Origin: Methylocystis parvus OBBP
GTDB taxonomy: Bacteria > Pseudomonadota > Alphaproteobacteria > Rhizobiales > Beijerinckiaceae
Assembly (NCBI RefSeq): GCF_027571405.1
Contig: NZ_CP092968.1
Span: forward strand, 3,866,001 to 3,930,000
Length of the DNA stretch: 64,000 bases
Direction of reading: 5' to 3'
Shown in pieces: positions 8,645-17,789 of the stretch. The notes under the pieces are model-generated. The model was not told the origin of the DNA. It worked only from the letters and a program-made list of their open reading frames with translations, and did no database searches. How positions within the stretch are numbered: position 1 is the stretch's first letter; each line of letters starts with the position of its first letter. The position numbers were made by a program, and so were the translations under genes.

Positions 8645-10213
8645 GTGCTTCGCAAACATCTCGACTACTATCTGCGCTATCTCAACCACGACATCCCGGC
8701 GGGCGTCGTCGTGTTTCTCGTCGCGCTGCCGCTCTGTCTCGGCATCGCCGTCGCCTCCGGGGCGCCGCCCTTTTCGGGCGTCATTGCAGGCGTGGTTGGC
8801 GGCCTCGTCGTGTCAGTGGTCAGCGGCTCGCAGCTCAGCGTATCGGGTCCGGCGGCAGGCCTCACCGTCATTATCGCCAACTCGGTCGAAAAGCTCGGAC
8901 TCGACGGCATGCTGCTCGCCGTCGCTGTTTCCGGCCTCATCCAGATCGCGATGGGCTTTCTGCGCGCGGGCGTCATCGGCGCGTATTTTCCCTCGGCGGT
9001 GATCAAGGGCATGCTGGCGGCGATCGGCCTCATCCTCATCATGAAGCAATTGCCGCACGCCGTCGGCTATGACGCCGATGCGGACAGCGATCTCTCCTTC
9101 CTCGAAGACGACAGCCACACGACCTTTTCGTTCCTCTGGTCGTCGCTGGACTCGATATCGCCGGGCGCGACGGTCGTCTCGATCGTCTCGGTTGCGATCC
9201 TGCTTTTCTGGGACACCGAGAAGGTCAAGAACAGCCGCATTCTTTCCCTCATCCCCGGGGCGCTCGTCGCCGTCATCTTCGGCATCGTCTTCAATCAGAT
9301 CGCCCAGACGATCGCGCCCTTTTTCGCCATCGCGCCGCAGCACCTCGTAACCTTGCCGGCGATCTCCGGTCCGCTGCAATTCCTTGGCGAGATTCACATT
9401 CCGAGCTTGGGCGCGCTCACCGACCCGCATGTCTACATTACGGCCGGCACGCTCGCTTTGATCGGCAGCCTGGAGACGCTGCTCAGCCTCGAAGCCGTCG
9501 ACAAGCTCGACCCCCTCAAGCGAACCGCGCCGACCAATCTGGAGCTCAAGGCGCAAGGCGTCGGCAATTTCATCAGCGGTCTGATCGGCGGCCTGCCGAT
9601 CACGGCGGTCATCGTCCGCAGCTCGGCCAATATCAACGCCGGCGCGCACACCAAGGTCGCCTGCATCGTGCATGGCTGGCTTCTGCTGCTCAGCGTGATG
9701 TTTCTGTCCTCGCTGCTCAACACGATCCCGCTCGCCTGCCTCGCCGCCGTGCTGCTGCTCACGGGCTACAAGCTCGCCAAGCCGAAGCTGGTGATGGAGC
9801 AGTATGAAAAGGGCTTCAACCAGTTCGCGCCCTTCGCCGTCACCGTCGCGGCGATCCTCATGACCGATCTGCTGAAAGGCATGGCGATCGGCATGGCGGT
9901 CGGCCTCTTCTTCGTCCTGCGCACAAATTACCATTCGGCCTTCTCGCTCACGCGCGACGGCAAGAATTATCTTTTGCGCCTGCAGAAGGACGTGTCCTTC
10001 CTCAACAAGGCTCCGTTGCGCGGCATGTTGCTGGACATTGAGGAAGACAGCTTCCTCGTGATCGATGGGACGCGCGCCGCCTTTATCGATCAGGACATCA
10101 TGGAAACGCTCGAGGACTTCATCAAGGCCGCGAGCGACAACAATATCCGGGTCGAACTGAAGAATATGAAAGGCATGGCGGCGCCGGCGAATAACGCGCT
10201 CGCGCCGGCCTGA
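8645..10213 (+). CDS. SulP-family anion (probable bicarbonate) transporter
   Basis: A 522-residue membrane protein with about 10-12 hydrophobic segments from residue 17 to 430 and a STAS-like C-terminal domain (about 435-510). Family motifs include ALPLCLGIAVASG, SVSGPAAGLTVI and SLETLLSLEAVDKLDP. The subgroup that neighbours or fuses with carbonic anhydrase is inferred to move bicarbonate rather than sulfate, and the immediately upstream carbonic anhydrase supports that here; substrate is still an inference. The start is the GTG at 8645, preceded by AGGAGA at good spacing; the open frame upstream is a shadow within the carbonic anhydrase gene. A paralogue lies at 57164. Confidence 0.9.
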   Translation: MLRKHLDYYLRYLNHDIPAGVVVFLVALPLCLGIAVASGAPPFSGVIAGVVGGLVVSVVSGSQLSVSGPAAGLTVIIANSVEKLGLDGMLLAVAVSGLIQIAMGFLRAGVIGAYFPSAVIKGMLAAIGLILIMKQLPHAVGYDADADSDLSFLEDDSHTTFSFLWSSLDSISPGATVVSIVSVAILLFWDTEKVKNSRILSLIPGALVAVIFGIVFNQIAQTIAPFFAIAPQHLVTLPAISGPLQFLGEIHIPSLGALTDPHVYITAGTLALIGSLETLLSLEAVDKLDPLKRTAPTNLELKAQGVGNFISGLIGGLPITAVIVRSSANINAGAHTKVACIVHGWLLLLSVMFLSSLLNTIPLACLAAVLLLTGYKLAKPKLVMEQYEKGFNQFAPFAVTVAAILMTDLLKGMAIGMAVGLFFVLRTNYHSAFSLTRDGKNYLLRLQKDVSFLNKAPLRGMLLDIEEDSFLVIDGTRAAFIDQDIMETLEDFIKAASDNNIRVELKNMKGMAAPANNALAPA

Positions 10214-10311
10214 CCTTGTTGCGGCGGCGGGCTTCCCCCCGTCGCCGCTTTACGCGCCTTTCATGTCCGCGAGGTCCGACCGGGCGACATCGCTGGCGGG
10301 CCGCCGCGCGC

Positions 10312-11088
10312 TCAATCGCAATTCGGCGCGAAGCCTTCGAAGACGATCTGATCCGCCCAATGGCGCGCGGCTTCGGCCTGGGCGGCGCTGCGAACCGTCC
10401 ATGTCGTCACTGGAAGGCGCAGTCCGTCCCGCATCAAAAACGGGATCGCGTGCGGAAGGTCCGCGACATTCCAGGACAGGAAGTCCGGGCGCGTTCGCGC
10501 GTAATGCAGAAAATGCGTCATCTCGACGCGTCGCTCTTCTGAAAGCATCGGCCAGTCGGCAAGATCATAAGACGCCTCGCCGACAATGCCGAGCGGTATA
10601 TGAGCGATTCCCAATGCGTCGCCCTGCGCGCGCAAAAAGGCGATCGGCGCCGGATCGAAGCTTTCGATGACGACAGGCCCCGAATATTGCGCCAGCGCTT
10701 TCGCGAGTCGGCGCGCGGGCGCGAGATCGTCATTGAAATCGCTTTTCAGCTCGACGACGAGCGGGACTCGTCCGTCGATGGCGGCGAGAAAAGAACTGAA
10801 GGCTGGAATCGTTTCGCTCGAGCCAAGGAGCGAAATCTTGGACAACGACCCCGTATCGAGGTCCGCCGCCCGGCCTGACGCATTCGTCAGGCGCTCCAGA
10901 GTATCGTCGTGAAACACGACGAGATCGCCGTCGCGAGACGGTTGCACGTCGCATTCGATCGCGTAGCCTGCGGCGATGGCGGCGCGCGCGGCGCCGATGG
11001 AATTTTCGACGACGCCCCGCTTTTCGTCATGCAGACCGCGATGCGCGATGGGCCTCGCCGTCAACCAATCGAGATTGCGCGCGCTCAA
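10312..11088 (-). CDS. glpQ: Glycerophosphodiester phosphodiesterase
   Basis: About 258 residues of the GDPD TIM-barrel family. Active-site segments are IAHRG near the N-terminus, [35 protein letters not shown] with the metal-binding Glu/Asp and catalytic His, and VVELKS. It hydrolyses glycerophosphodiesters to glycerol-3-phosphate and an alcohol. No signal peptide is visible, so it is likely cytoplasmic. The start is taken as TTG at 11088, which overlaps the ridA stop (TTGA), giving translational coupling; the open frame extends upstream, but there it only shadows ridA. It forms an operon with ridA. Confidence 0.88.
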   Translation of the reverse strand: MSARNLDWLTARPIAHRGLHDEKRGVVENSIGAARAAIAAGYAIECDVQPSRDGDLVVFHDDTLERLTNASGRAADLDTGSLSKISLLGSSETIPAFSSFLAAIDGRVPLVVELKSDFNDDLAPARRLAKALAQYSGPVVIESFDPAPIAFLRAQGDALGIAHIPLGIVGEASYDLADWPMLSEERRVEMTHFLHYARTRPDFLSWNVADLPHAIPFLMRDGLRLPVTTWTVRSAAQAEAARHWADQIVFEGFAPNCD

Positions 11089-11567
11089 TCGGGAATCTCG
11101 AAAACGCCTTCGATCTCGACGGCGGCGTCGAGCGGAAGCTGCGCGACGCCGACCGCGAAACGCGCATGCTTGCCATTCTCGCCGAGCACGGCGGCGAAGA
11201 GATCGGAGGCGCCGTTGACCACCTGCGGCAGGGGCCCGAAATTGGGCGCGCAATTCACATAGCCGCCGATGCGAACGGCTTTGAGCAAGGAAAGATCGCT
11301 GACCGCGGCGTTCGCCTGGGCGAGCACATTCAACGCCGCCTGGCGCGCCGCCGCCTGACCATCCTCCAAAGACACGGTCGCGCCGAGCTTGCCCTTGTGA
11401 GCGGGATCGATTCCGCCGGCGCCCATCGGCAATTGTCCTGAAACGAAGAGCAGGTTTCCCGTGCGCACAAAGGGAACATAATTCGCGACCGGCGCGGCCG
11501 CGGGCGGCAGAATCAGACCCAGCGCCGCAAGCCGCGACGCCGGCGTTTCGTGCTTCGAATCAGACAT
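11085..11567 (-). CDS. ridA: RidA-family (YjgF/YER057c) enamine/imine deaminase
   Basis: A 160-residue protein of the longer YjgF-like subgroup ([52 protein letters not shown], and a C-terminal [11 protein letters not shown]). Canonical RidA proteins deaminate reactive 2-aminoacrylate and other imines; this subgroup is less well studied and its substrate is not known from sequence. The catalytic Arg of RidA is replaced in part of this subgroup, so the activity is inferred. The ATG at 11567 is preceded by a GGGGGAAA ribosome site. Its stop overlaps the glpQ start. Confidence 0.85.
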   Translation of the reverse strand: MSDSKHETPASRLAALGLILPPAAAPVANYVPFVRTGNLLFVSGQLPMGAGGIDPAHKGKLGATVSLEDGQAAARQAALNVLAQANAAVSDLSLLKAVRIGGYVNCAPNFGPLPQVVNGASDLFAAVLGENGKHARFAVGVAQLPLDAAVEIEGVFEIPD

Positions 11568-11786
11568 GACGATTTCCCCCTCGCACACGGCGCATCGCGC
11601 GGAAAACGCAATTTCGCCTTGATGGATCGACGCCGGACCAAGAACCGCGGATTCTGTTCGCCCTCATGATTTCACGCGATTGTGAAACGCGCCAGAAATC
11701 ATTTGCCCCTTTGCGGGGCAGATCCTAATTTCATTTCTCTTGCGGCGCCGATGGCGACGCTTCTTCCAGCGGGATGGCCTCGTCTC

Positions 11787-12608
11787 ATGACTCATTCGCG
11801 CGCGTTTTTCGCCGCCGCTCTCGCCGTCAGCCTCTCGCCGCTCTCCTCGGCCAGGGCGGAAACCCCGCCGCTCGCCTCGCATCGCGCCGTCTACGAATTG
11901 ACGCTCGACAAAGCCTCCGGCGCCAAGGCCCCGGCGCAGGCGCATGGCCGCATTGTGTTCGATTTCGCGGCGTCCTGCGAAGGCTATGTCCAGAACTTCC
12001 GGCAGATTACCGAGCTTCAGCCCGCCGAGGGATCGGCGAAGCTTTCCGATATGCGCTCGACGACTTTCGAGGCGCTCGACGCAACGGATTACCGCTTCAA
12101 AGTCGAAACGAAGGTCGACAATACGCCAGCGGAGGAAGTCGACGGAAAAGCGCAGAAGAACAAGGAAACTGGCGTGAATGTCGACCTTGCGCGGCCAAAG
12201 CGCGGCCATGTCGACCTTGCCGGGCCCGCGCTGTTTCCAACCGAGCATCTGCGCCGGATCGTCGAGAGCGCGCGCAAGGGCGAATCGCTGCTCGAGGCGC
12301 GCGTCTATGACGGCACGGGCGAGGGCGACAAGGTTTTCGACACGCTGACGGTCATCGGCAAAGCGCTGGAGACTCCGGCCGCCGAGAAGGCCGCGCAGGC
12401 GGACGCCCTGAAGGGCCTCAAGCGCTGGCGCGTGGCGGTCTCCTATTTCGAGCCCGGCAAACGCGACGGCCAGCCCATCTATATCCTCTCCTTCGATCTT
12501 TATGAAAACGGCGTATCGCGCGCGCTCAAGCTCGATTATGGCGACTTCGCGCTCAAGGGCGAGATGACCGAGCTCACCGTGCAGCCCGCCGCTGCCTGCA
12601 GGAAATAA
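11787..12608 (+). CDS. eipB: EipB-family cell-envelope integrity protein (DUF1849)
   Basis: A 273-residue periplasmic protein. Residues 1-24 form a signal peptide ending SSARA. The mature part opens PPLASHRAVYELTLDKASGA and contains GRIVFDFAASCEGYVQNFRQ and a C-terminal FDLYENGVSRALKLDYGDFALKGEMTEL segment, as in the EipB family. Brucella EipB is a beta-spiral protein whose loss sensitises the envelope to stress. The usual two-cysteine arrangement is matched by Cys in AASCEGY and the C-terminal AACRK. A GTG further upstream (11682) keeps the frame, but the signal peptide argues for ATG 11787. Confidence 0.9.
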   Translation: MTHSRAFFAAALAVSLSPLSSARAETPPLASHRAVYELTLDKASGAKAPAQAHGRIVFDFAASCEGYVQNFRQITELQPAEGSAKLSDMRSTTFEALDATDYRFKVETKVDNTPAEEVDGKAQKNKETGVNVDLARPKRGHVDLAGPALFPTEHLRRIVESARKGESLLEARVYDGTGEGDKVFDTLTVIGKALETPAAEKAAQADALKGLKRWRVAVSYFEPGKRDGQPIYILSFDLYENGVSRALKLDYGDFALKGEMTELTVQPAAACRK

Positions 12609-12706
12609 GTTCTTCAAGAAATAAGTTCTTAATGTCGACGCGGCGATCGTCTCGCGCAACGAGACGGCGCATTAAGCCGTCTCCTTCTGGCGCGAGGGGC
12701 GCGGCG

Positions 12707-13507
12707 ATGACGACAATCGGCTCTTATCTCGCTGTCGCGACGGATCTGACGAGATGGCGCGCCGTCGCCGCCAAGGCTCCGGACGTCGCGGCGGAAACAA
12801 ATTATTTCAAGGCGAATATCGCGAAGGCGACGTCGATCGACGCGCTTTTGAAAGATCGTCGGCTTTTCAATTATGCGATGAAAGCCTTCGGCCTCGGCGA
12901 CCGCCTATACGCCGTGGGGATGATGCGGAAGGTTATGGCGCAAGGCGTCGCCAATTCCGGCGCGCTCGCCAATACGCTGCGGGACCCCAATATCCTTGCT
13001 TTCGCCAAGGCGTTCGATTATGCGGGCAAGGGCGCCGGCGTCGTGTCGGGTCGTTTTGCGGAGAGCGTCGCGGGCCGCTATGTCGAGCAGGCGATGCAGG
13101 CGCAACAGGGCGCGCAGAATCCGGGCGTCGAACTCGCTCTTTATTTTCGCGAACAGGCGCCGCAACTCACAAGCGTCTATGGCGCGCTCGCCGACAAGAA
13201 GCTGCTTCAGGTCGTGCAGACGGCGCTCGACATCTCGCCGCGCACATCGACCCAGCCGATCGACACGCAAGCCCGCCTGTTGAAGGCCAAGCTGAACATT
13301 GACGACTTCAAGGACGCCAGGAAGCTCGACGCCTTCATCGCGCGCTTCGCCGCGACGTACGACATGCGGAGCGCCGGGACGACGCCGGCCGCCGTGACCA
13401 ATGCGAATGCGATCCTCTACGGCGCCTCGCTCGCCGATTCGGACGGACCCGTTGGCGTCGACATCTCCTTGATCCTGCGTCGGCAGAACGCGCTGCGCGG
13501 TTTTTAA
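12707..13507 (+). CDS. DUF1217 family protein (flagellum-associated family)
   Basis: A 266-residue protein beginning MTTIGSYLAVATDLTRW. It has the pattern of PF06748/DUF1217: Ala-rich helices with ETNYFKANIAKATSIDALLKDRRLFNYAMKAFGLGD, and LALYFREQAPQL later. In rhizobia members lie in flagellar clusters near flgF; no flagellar gene is nearby here, so the role is unknown. There is no signal peptide. The in-frame ORF reaches 12632, but the homology starts at 12707. Its TAA stop overlaps the stop of the convergent SGNH gene. Confidence 0.8.
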   Translation: MTTIGSYLAVATDLTRWRAVAAKAPDVAAETNYFKANIAKATSIDALLKDRRLFNYAMKAFGLGDRLYAVGMMRKVMAQGVANSGALANTLRDPNILAFAKAFDYAGKGAGVVSGRFAESVAGRYVEQAMQAQQGAQNPGVELALYFREQAPQLTSVYGALADKKLLQVVQTALDISPRTSTQPIDTQARLLKAKLNIDDFKDARKLDAFIARFAATYDMRSAGTTPAAVTNANAILYGASLADSDGPVGVDISLILRRQNALRGF

Positions 13508-14562
13508 AGGAGGCGCGCGACGAGGCGGCGCAATCGCGCGAGCAACGGAGCCTTGCGCCAGAAAACGACGCCGTTGATCAAGAGAGTTTGCGCGTCGAAG
13601 GGCGCGATTGAGGAAGCCTCGAGCAGGCCCTTATCCGGCGGCAGACTCATGAGCGCGCTTTCGTCCGCCGGCATTGCGATCTCCACATCGCCGCGCGCCG
13701 GGAAAGCGCCCGCCACATAATGCAGCAGCATGAGATTGCGCACAATTTCCTGCATGTGAGACCGCGCGGTCTTGCGGCGGACGCGCGCCCCGGCGCGGAT
13801 GCTGTAGACGCCGCTCCGGTCGTCCGACTGCAGCATCAAAGCCGCGAGCGATCCTTCTCCCGACCAGGAGCTCGTTCCACCTCGCGCGATTTCCAGAAAG
13901 GTCCCGTCGAAGACGCGAGACGTCAGCGCGCGCAGCGCGCAAGGGCCCGCGACGAGGGCCTGCGTGGCGTCGACATAGGCGAAGCGCCCGCTTTCTTCTA
14001 CCACCGGCGGCAAGGCGGCCACGCCCTGCTCGATCCGCCCCGCGACAATGCGCGCCACGCGGCCCGCTATTTCCGTCGTCAGGTGGTTTTCGTCCTGGAA
14101 ATGTGCGGGCGTGAGGTCTTCCCCGATCATGTCGCGCAACCAGAGAGAGGCGACCGACCGCCGCCGCGCCGTCGCGGCGTAAAGCTTCTGAATGCGTTCA
14201 ACGGCGCCGCTGCGAGGCTTGCCGCTCTCGAGCGGACGCGGTTCGAGACACAGAAACAGCAATCCAACGCCATGCCGCGCACAGAAATTGAGGACCGCAT
14301 CCAAAGCGTCCTCGACGAGGTCGTTCTGGAGCACGCCCGCTTCGCGCAGCAAAATATCGTTGAGGCTGTATTCGAAGACGATGAGATCGGGCAGGGCGGC
14401 GCTTTCCCGCTCCATTTTCAACAGCGCCATCAGCCCGTAAAGCGAGCCCACCGCGCCGAGGAACCGGTTTTCGACGGCATGTCTGGCGGCGATCGAAGCG
14501 AATTGCGCCGCCCAGCCGTCCTTGACGCCGGCATTGGAGCCTCCCAGCAGGACGATGTTCAA
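13504..14562 (-). CDS. SGNH/GDSL-type hydrolase
   Basis: A 352-residue protein. Block I is MNIVLLGGSNAG, with the likely nucleophile Ser9. A VFEYSLND block carries the oxyanion Asn, and HFQDENHLT supplies a candidate catalytic Asp/His. The second half (about 200-352) is a variable beta-rich region resembling an accessory domain. SGNH proteins deacylate lipids or polysaccharide acetyl groups; the substrate is not evident and there is no signal peptide. It is convergent with, and overlaps by four bases, the DUF1217 gene. Confidence 0.7.
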   Translation of the reverse strand: MNIVLLGGSNAGVKDGWAAQFASIAARHAVENRFLGAVGSLYGLMALLKMERESAALPDLIVFEYSLNDILLREAGVLQNDLVEDALDAVLNFCARHGVGLLFLCLEPRPLESGKPRSGAVERIQKLYAATARRRSVASLWLRDMIGEDLTPAHFQDENHLTTEIAGRVARIVAGRIEQGVAALPPVVEESGRFAYVDATQALVAGPCALRALTSRVFDGTFLEIARGGTSSWSGEGSLAALMLQSDDRSGVYSIRAGARVRRKTARSHMQEIVRNLMLLHYVAGAFPARGDVEIAMPADESALMSLPPDKGLLEASSIAPFDAQTLLINGVVFWRKAPLLARLRRLVARLL

Positions 14563-14623
14563 GCCGGAAACCTCCGCAACAGCCCAATTATCCGATATGC
14601 GCCCGACATTTAGCGTAAAGTCG

Positions 14624-14875
14624 TCAGCGATTGGTTTCGCTCGCGGCGGCGCCGGCGTCGAGGCCGAAATAAAAACCGCTCCAGTGCTTCGCCGGCTCTT
14701 CTGTTACGGGCGCTGCGACGGGCGCGACCGGCTTGTCGGCTAAAAATGAATTCCCCGCCTTCTTTGCGGCCTCGGCTTTCGCGCGCCCGGCGGCTTCGCG
14801 CGGCGCCGCGCCTGCAATGGAAACGTCGAAAACAAGCGTGAGCGCGATTGCGCAGAAGATGCGATTGAGCTTCAT
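14624..14875 (-). CDS. Small exported protein ending in a porin-like start motif (probable truncated Omp25 paralogue)
   Basis: An 83-residue product. Residues 1-26 are a signal peptide (MKLNRIFCAIALTLVFDVSIAGA). After a Lys/Ala-rich linker comes HWSGFYFGLDAGAAASETNR and a stop. WSGFYFGLDAG matches the first beta strand of Omp25-type porins (compare WTGFYVGLNAG in the porin at 703-1623), but the other strands are absent. It could be a truncated porin gene or a true short secreted peptide. Confidence 0.55.
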   Translation of the reverse strand: MKLNRIFCAIALTLVFDVSIAGAAPREAAGRAKAEAAKKAGNSFLADKPVAPVAAPVTEEPAKHWSGFYFGLDAGAAASETNR

Positions 14876-14942
14876 AATCGGATTTATCTCGAAAATTGCG
14901 GCCTTCTTGCAGCATTCGCCGGCGCCGCGCGAGAAGCCTTCG

Positions 14943-15671
14943 TCACGGCGCGCCATAGCTTTCAGCGTTTTGCGTTCGCCCTCCGATCAGGCTGGCGAGC
15001 AGCACGGAGAGGACGCCGGTCATGAAAATGCCGTCGAATGTGCCCGCCCCGCCTATGGAGAGCATTGGCGTGCCGATGCGGCCGAGCTTATCGAGATTCA
15101 TCAGATCGGCCCCGATGAGGACGCCGAGACTGCCGCCGGCATAGGCCAGAGGAGCGAGATTCCGCCAGGAAACGATCGCCGCGATGATCGTGGCCGCGAG
15201 CGGCCCGACGAAAATCGGCAGCGCTATGCCGATTCCTCGAACAGGCTCGGCGTAAGCGTGGCTGACGGCCGCGACGCCGAAAGCCGCGACAAGGCCTCTT
15301 CCCCACAAGGCGTTGCGAGACAGCAGGAAGCAGGACAGCAACGTCGGGATGACCGCGCCGCCGATATTCACGGCGAGGATCGTCTGGGAGCCGGAGAGAC
15401 GCGGCACGACGTAAGGAACGCCGTAATAGACGATCTCGCGCTCGGACACGAAGCCGCCGCCGCCGAGCATCGCGATGGGGACGTTCACATAGCTCCCGAG
15501 AAGCGACGCGATGAGCAGAAGAACCGCCGTCTGCGAGCTGACGCCGAGCTGCGTATAGGCATATTGCAGCAAGCGCAGTTGCACGAGGATGAGGAGGATT
15601 GCGACGACGCCCGCAAGCAGGAAGAAGAAAGGCGGGGCCACCGGCAAAAATTGCGCGTCGCCGAAATCCAT
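14943..15671 (-). CDS. DUF1614 family integral membrane protein
   Basis: A 242-residue protein with about seven hydrophobic segments, starting MDFGDAQFLPVAPPFFFLLAGVVAILLILVQ. GSYVNVPI, the FVSEREIVYYGVPYVVP loop, LAVNIGGAVIPTLLS and the C-terminal ADLMNLDKLGRIGTPMLSIGGAGTFDGIF match the DUF1614 family seen in methanotrophs and archaea; function unknown. Start at ATG 15671 has a GGGAGG ribosome site eight bases upstream. The longer frame upstream overlaps the Mrr gene and is not used. Confidence 0.8.
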   Translation of the reverse strand: MDFGDAQFLPVAPPFFFLLAGVVAILLILVQLRLLQYAYTQLGVSSQTAVLLLIASLLGSYVNVPIAMLGGGGFVSEREIVYYGVPYVVPRLSGSQTILAVNIGGAVIPTLLSCFLLSRNALWGRGLVAAFGVAAVSHAYAEPVRGIGIALPIFVGPLAATIIAAIVSWRNLAPLAYAGGSLGVLIGADLMNLDKLGRIGTPMLSIGGAGTFDGIFMTGVLSVLLASLIGGRTQNAESYGAP

Positions 15672-15762
15672 GGAAGCCTCCCTGCGGCTTTGATGGAGAA
15701 ATGGAGCGCCGCGCCGGACTTCCAAGATGAGCGCCGCGACGCGTCGCGTCGAACAATATGCG

Positions 15763-16299
15763 TCACGCTCTGGTGCGCGCCAGCAGTCTGTCGATGCGGC
15801 GCAGCTCCTGGTGGCGAAGCAGCAGGACATTGTTCGATTCCGCCAGCGCCTGCGCGGCGGCCGTATAGCCGACCGTGGTGACGACCACGCCTCTTTCCGC
15901 CTCCGCATGCGCGATGCCGGCGACGATTTCCTGAACGGCGCGATTGCCGACGGGTTTCGAATACATCTTGCACTGGACGACGATGCGCCGGCCGCGCTTC
16001 TCGGCCACGATGTCGACGCCCTGATCTCCGCTTGCGGGCGTGACTTCCGCGCGCCATTTCGCGCGCCTGAGAAGCTCGGCGCAATAATGCTCGAACTCCT
16101 CCGGGCTCATGCCGTCGAAAAATCGCGGCTCGGCGATCCGCTCGTGAACGAGAACCGCGAGATGCAGCACGCCGAAAAGCGCGAGGCCCATGAAAGCCAA
16201 TCCCGGCATGCGCGGCCAAAAACAGCCCGCAAGGGCCAGGAAGAGGAAAATCCAGCCGACCCAAAGAGCGACGCCGTCACCTTCCTGCGGGGGCGTCAT
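15763..16299 (-). CDS. Membrane-anchored Mrr-like restriction endonuclease domain protein
   Basis: A 178-residue protein with two hydrophobic segments (about residues 10-28 and 33-51) followed by an Mrr_cat domain. The PD-(D/E)XK signature is seen as Asp96 in GDQGVDIVAE and Gln109-Cys-Lys111 in VVQCK, with the helix MSPEEFEHYCAELLRRAKW in front. Soluble Mrr cuts methylated DNA; membrane-linked relatives of this layout are widespread, their function is unclear, and they usually lack a methylase partner, as here. The start has no alternative upstream. Confidence 0.82.
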   Translation of the reverse strand: MTPPQEGDGVALWVGWIFLFLALAGCFWPRMPGLAFMGLALFGVLHLAVLVHERIAEPRFFDGMSPEEFEHYCAELLRRAKWRAEVTPASGDQGVDIVAEKRGRRIVVQCKMYSKPVGNRAVQEIVAGIAHAEAERGVVVTTVGYTAAAQALAESNNVLLLRHQELRRIDRLLARTRA

Positions 16300-16326
16300 G
16301 TTTTTGTCGACTATCGGACAGCCGCG

Positions 16327-17145
16327 TCAGCGCCAGTTCTCGAAGGAGAAGGGTTCGATGCCCTCATTCTCCATCTCGATGGCGAAGGCGACGCCGCGCG
16401 CGATCAGCTTGTTGCGGCTGGCGACGCCGGCGACGCGCGCGGTCGGATCGAGCGCGATCTCCGCTACCGGCGTTCCCTCGATCACGGCCTGCTCGCGGCG
16501 GGCGACGCCTTTCAAGCGCCCCGAAGCGGGGGCGACGACCGGCCTGTCGCCAACGAAGCCGAGGGTCGCTCCGGGCTCGACCGCGGCGCCGATGGGAAGG
16601 TGGGTGCGGAAAAGTCCCGCCGCGGGCGCGCAGGCGAGCGCTTGCTCCTCCGCGCCTTGCCGGGGGCGGATAGCGGCGCGCGCCTCGCCGGGACTGACGA
16701 TCGCCCCGGGGTCGTGCCCCTGCGTCTCGATGGCCAGGTCGCAGTCGAGGCCGGGCGTGAAATCGCCGCCAAGCCCCAGGGTCAGTCCCGCAAGGTCGCG
16801 AAGGCCGAGCGGCTCCGGCTCCCGGTCCTCCTTGGCGACGACGACCACGTTCCAGGGCCAGCGCGCGATCGCCTCCTCGAGCCCGCCGCGCAGAAGCGGG
16901 ATGAAGTCGCGGGTCTGGAAGCCCAGCATGAATTCCGCATGGACATCGGCGCGGCGCGCCTCGACGTCGTCGAGCTGGGCGTAGCCGTCATACCAGGCGT
17001 CCGCGTAGCACATGCGCCGGCGCAGCATGAAGGGCGCGGTCGAGCGGTAGAGCGCCACCGCATATCCCTCGGCAAACAGGGTCCGCGCCGTCGCGGAGGC
17101 CTCTTCGCCAATCCCGCAAACCAGCACGCTCAGCTCGTCGGACAT
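16327..17145 (-). CDS. EF2563-like selenium-dependent molybdenum-hydroxylase system protein
   Basis: A 272-residue protein. It begins LSVLVCGIGEEASATARTLFAEGYAVALYRSTAPFMLRRRM, a Rossmann-like segment, with ADAWYDGY and DDVEARRADVHAE following. Later segments are LGGDFTPGLDCDLAIETQGHDPG, then a barrel-like LPIGAAVEPGATLGFVGD, VVAPASGRLKG and ALDPTARV. This order matches the EF2563/YqeB family linked to maturation of xanthine-dehydrogenase-like enzymes. No Mo-hydroxylase gene is near, so the partner is unknown. Start ATG 17145 has GAGGG upstream; a GTG at 17151 is possible. Confidence 0.72.
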   Translation of the reverse strand: MSDELSVLVCGIGEEASATARTLFAEGYAVALYRSTAPFMLRRRMCYADAWYDGYAQLDDVEARRADVHAEFMLGFQTRDFIPLLRGGLEEAIARWPWNVVVVAKEDREPEPLGLRDLAGLTLGLGGDFTPGLDCDLAIETQGHDPGAIVSPGEARAAIRPRQGAEEQALACAPAAGLFRTHLPIGAAVEPGATLGFVGDRPVVAPASGRLKGVARREQAVIEGTPVAEIALDPTARVAGVASRNKLIARGVAFAIEMENEGIEPFSFENWR

Positions 17146-17468
17146 CGTCACCCTCTTCCCCCGCGATTAAGCGCCTCGCGCGCGGGAAAAGCAAGAATCG
17201 GGCAAGGCGGCCGATCCGGCGGCGACGCAAGCGACGATCTGCGTTCCAGTTTCGACGAAGACGCAGAGACCGCTCGCCTCGAACTCCACCTTCGCCGCTT
17301 GTGACGTTCGGTGAACAGCTTTGAGGCGCTCGCGAAGCCGAAAGCCTGTTCTGTCGCGTCCGCCTACGCATTACCGGCAATCCCGGCGCCGCTGGCCCGG
17401 GCCATTCGCGGCTCTATAACATCGTGCCGGGCTAACAGCGCGGGGGCCCGCAAACGGGAGGACTCCGT
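17146..17468. other. Intergenic region
   Basis: No supported gene. It separates divergent transcripts and therefore should hold the promoters of the Mo-hydroxylase-accessory gene (leftward) and the small exported protein (rightward). No clear promoter motif or hairpin stands out. Confidence 0.45.
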
Positions 17469-17789
17469 ATGTTTACGACTAAGCTCGCAGGATTGGCGAT
17501 CGGCGCGTCATTGCTCTTTGGCAATGAATCAATCGTCGCGGCGACTCCCATGTTTGCGTCTCCAATCGCAGTCGAGAACCCTCGTGTAGACGGCCTGATC
17601 GTCCAAGCTTCCGTTGGTCGGCCCCTTACAAATCGCGAGTTGAGGCGCCAGCATCGCGCCGAGCATCGTCAGTTGCGTCGGGCGCATGTCGCCGAGCGTC
17701 ACGAATTACGTCGCGCCCAGCGATTTGAACGCCGATTCGGCCGCGCCGCGCCAGCAATGCGATCGATTCGCCGAGGCGTTAACGATTGA
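17469..17789 (+). CDS. Small exported, strongly basic protein
   Basis: 106 residues. A signal peptide (MFTTKLAGLAIGASLLFGNESIVAA) is followed by a conserved-looking stretch and an Arg/His-rich tail (about 55-106: RELRRQHRAEHRQLRRAHV, then RHELRRAQRFERRFGR) with repeated RRAH/RHELRR. It probably binds a polyanion such as LPS, nucleic acid or teichoate-like polymer, but that is inference. Its ribosome site is GGGAGGA upstream of the ATG. Confidence 0.6.
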   Translation: MFTTKLAGLAIGASLLFGNESIVAATPMFASPIAVENPRVDGLIVQASVGRPLTNRELRRQHRAEHRQLRRAHVAERHELRRAQRFERRFGRAAPAMRSIRRGVND

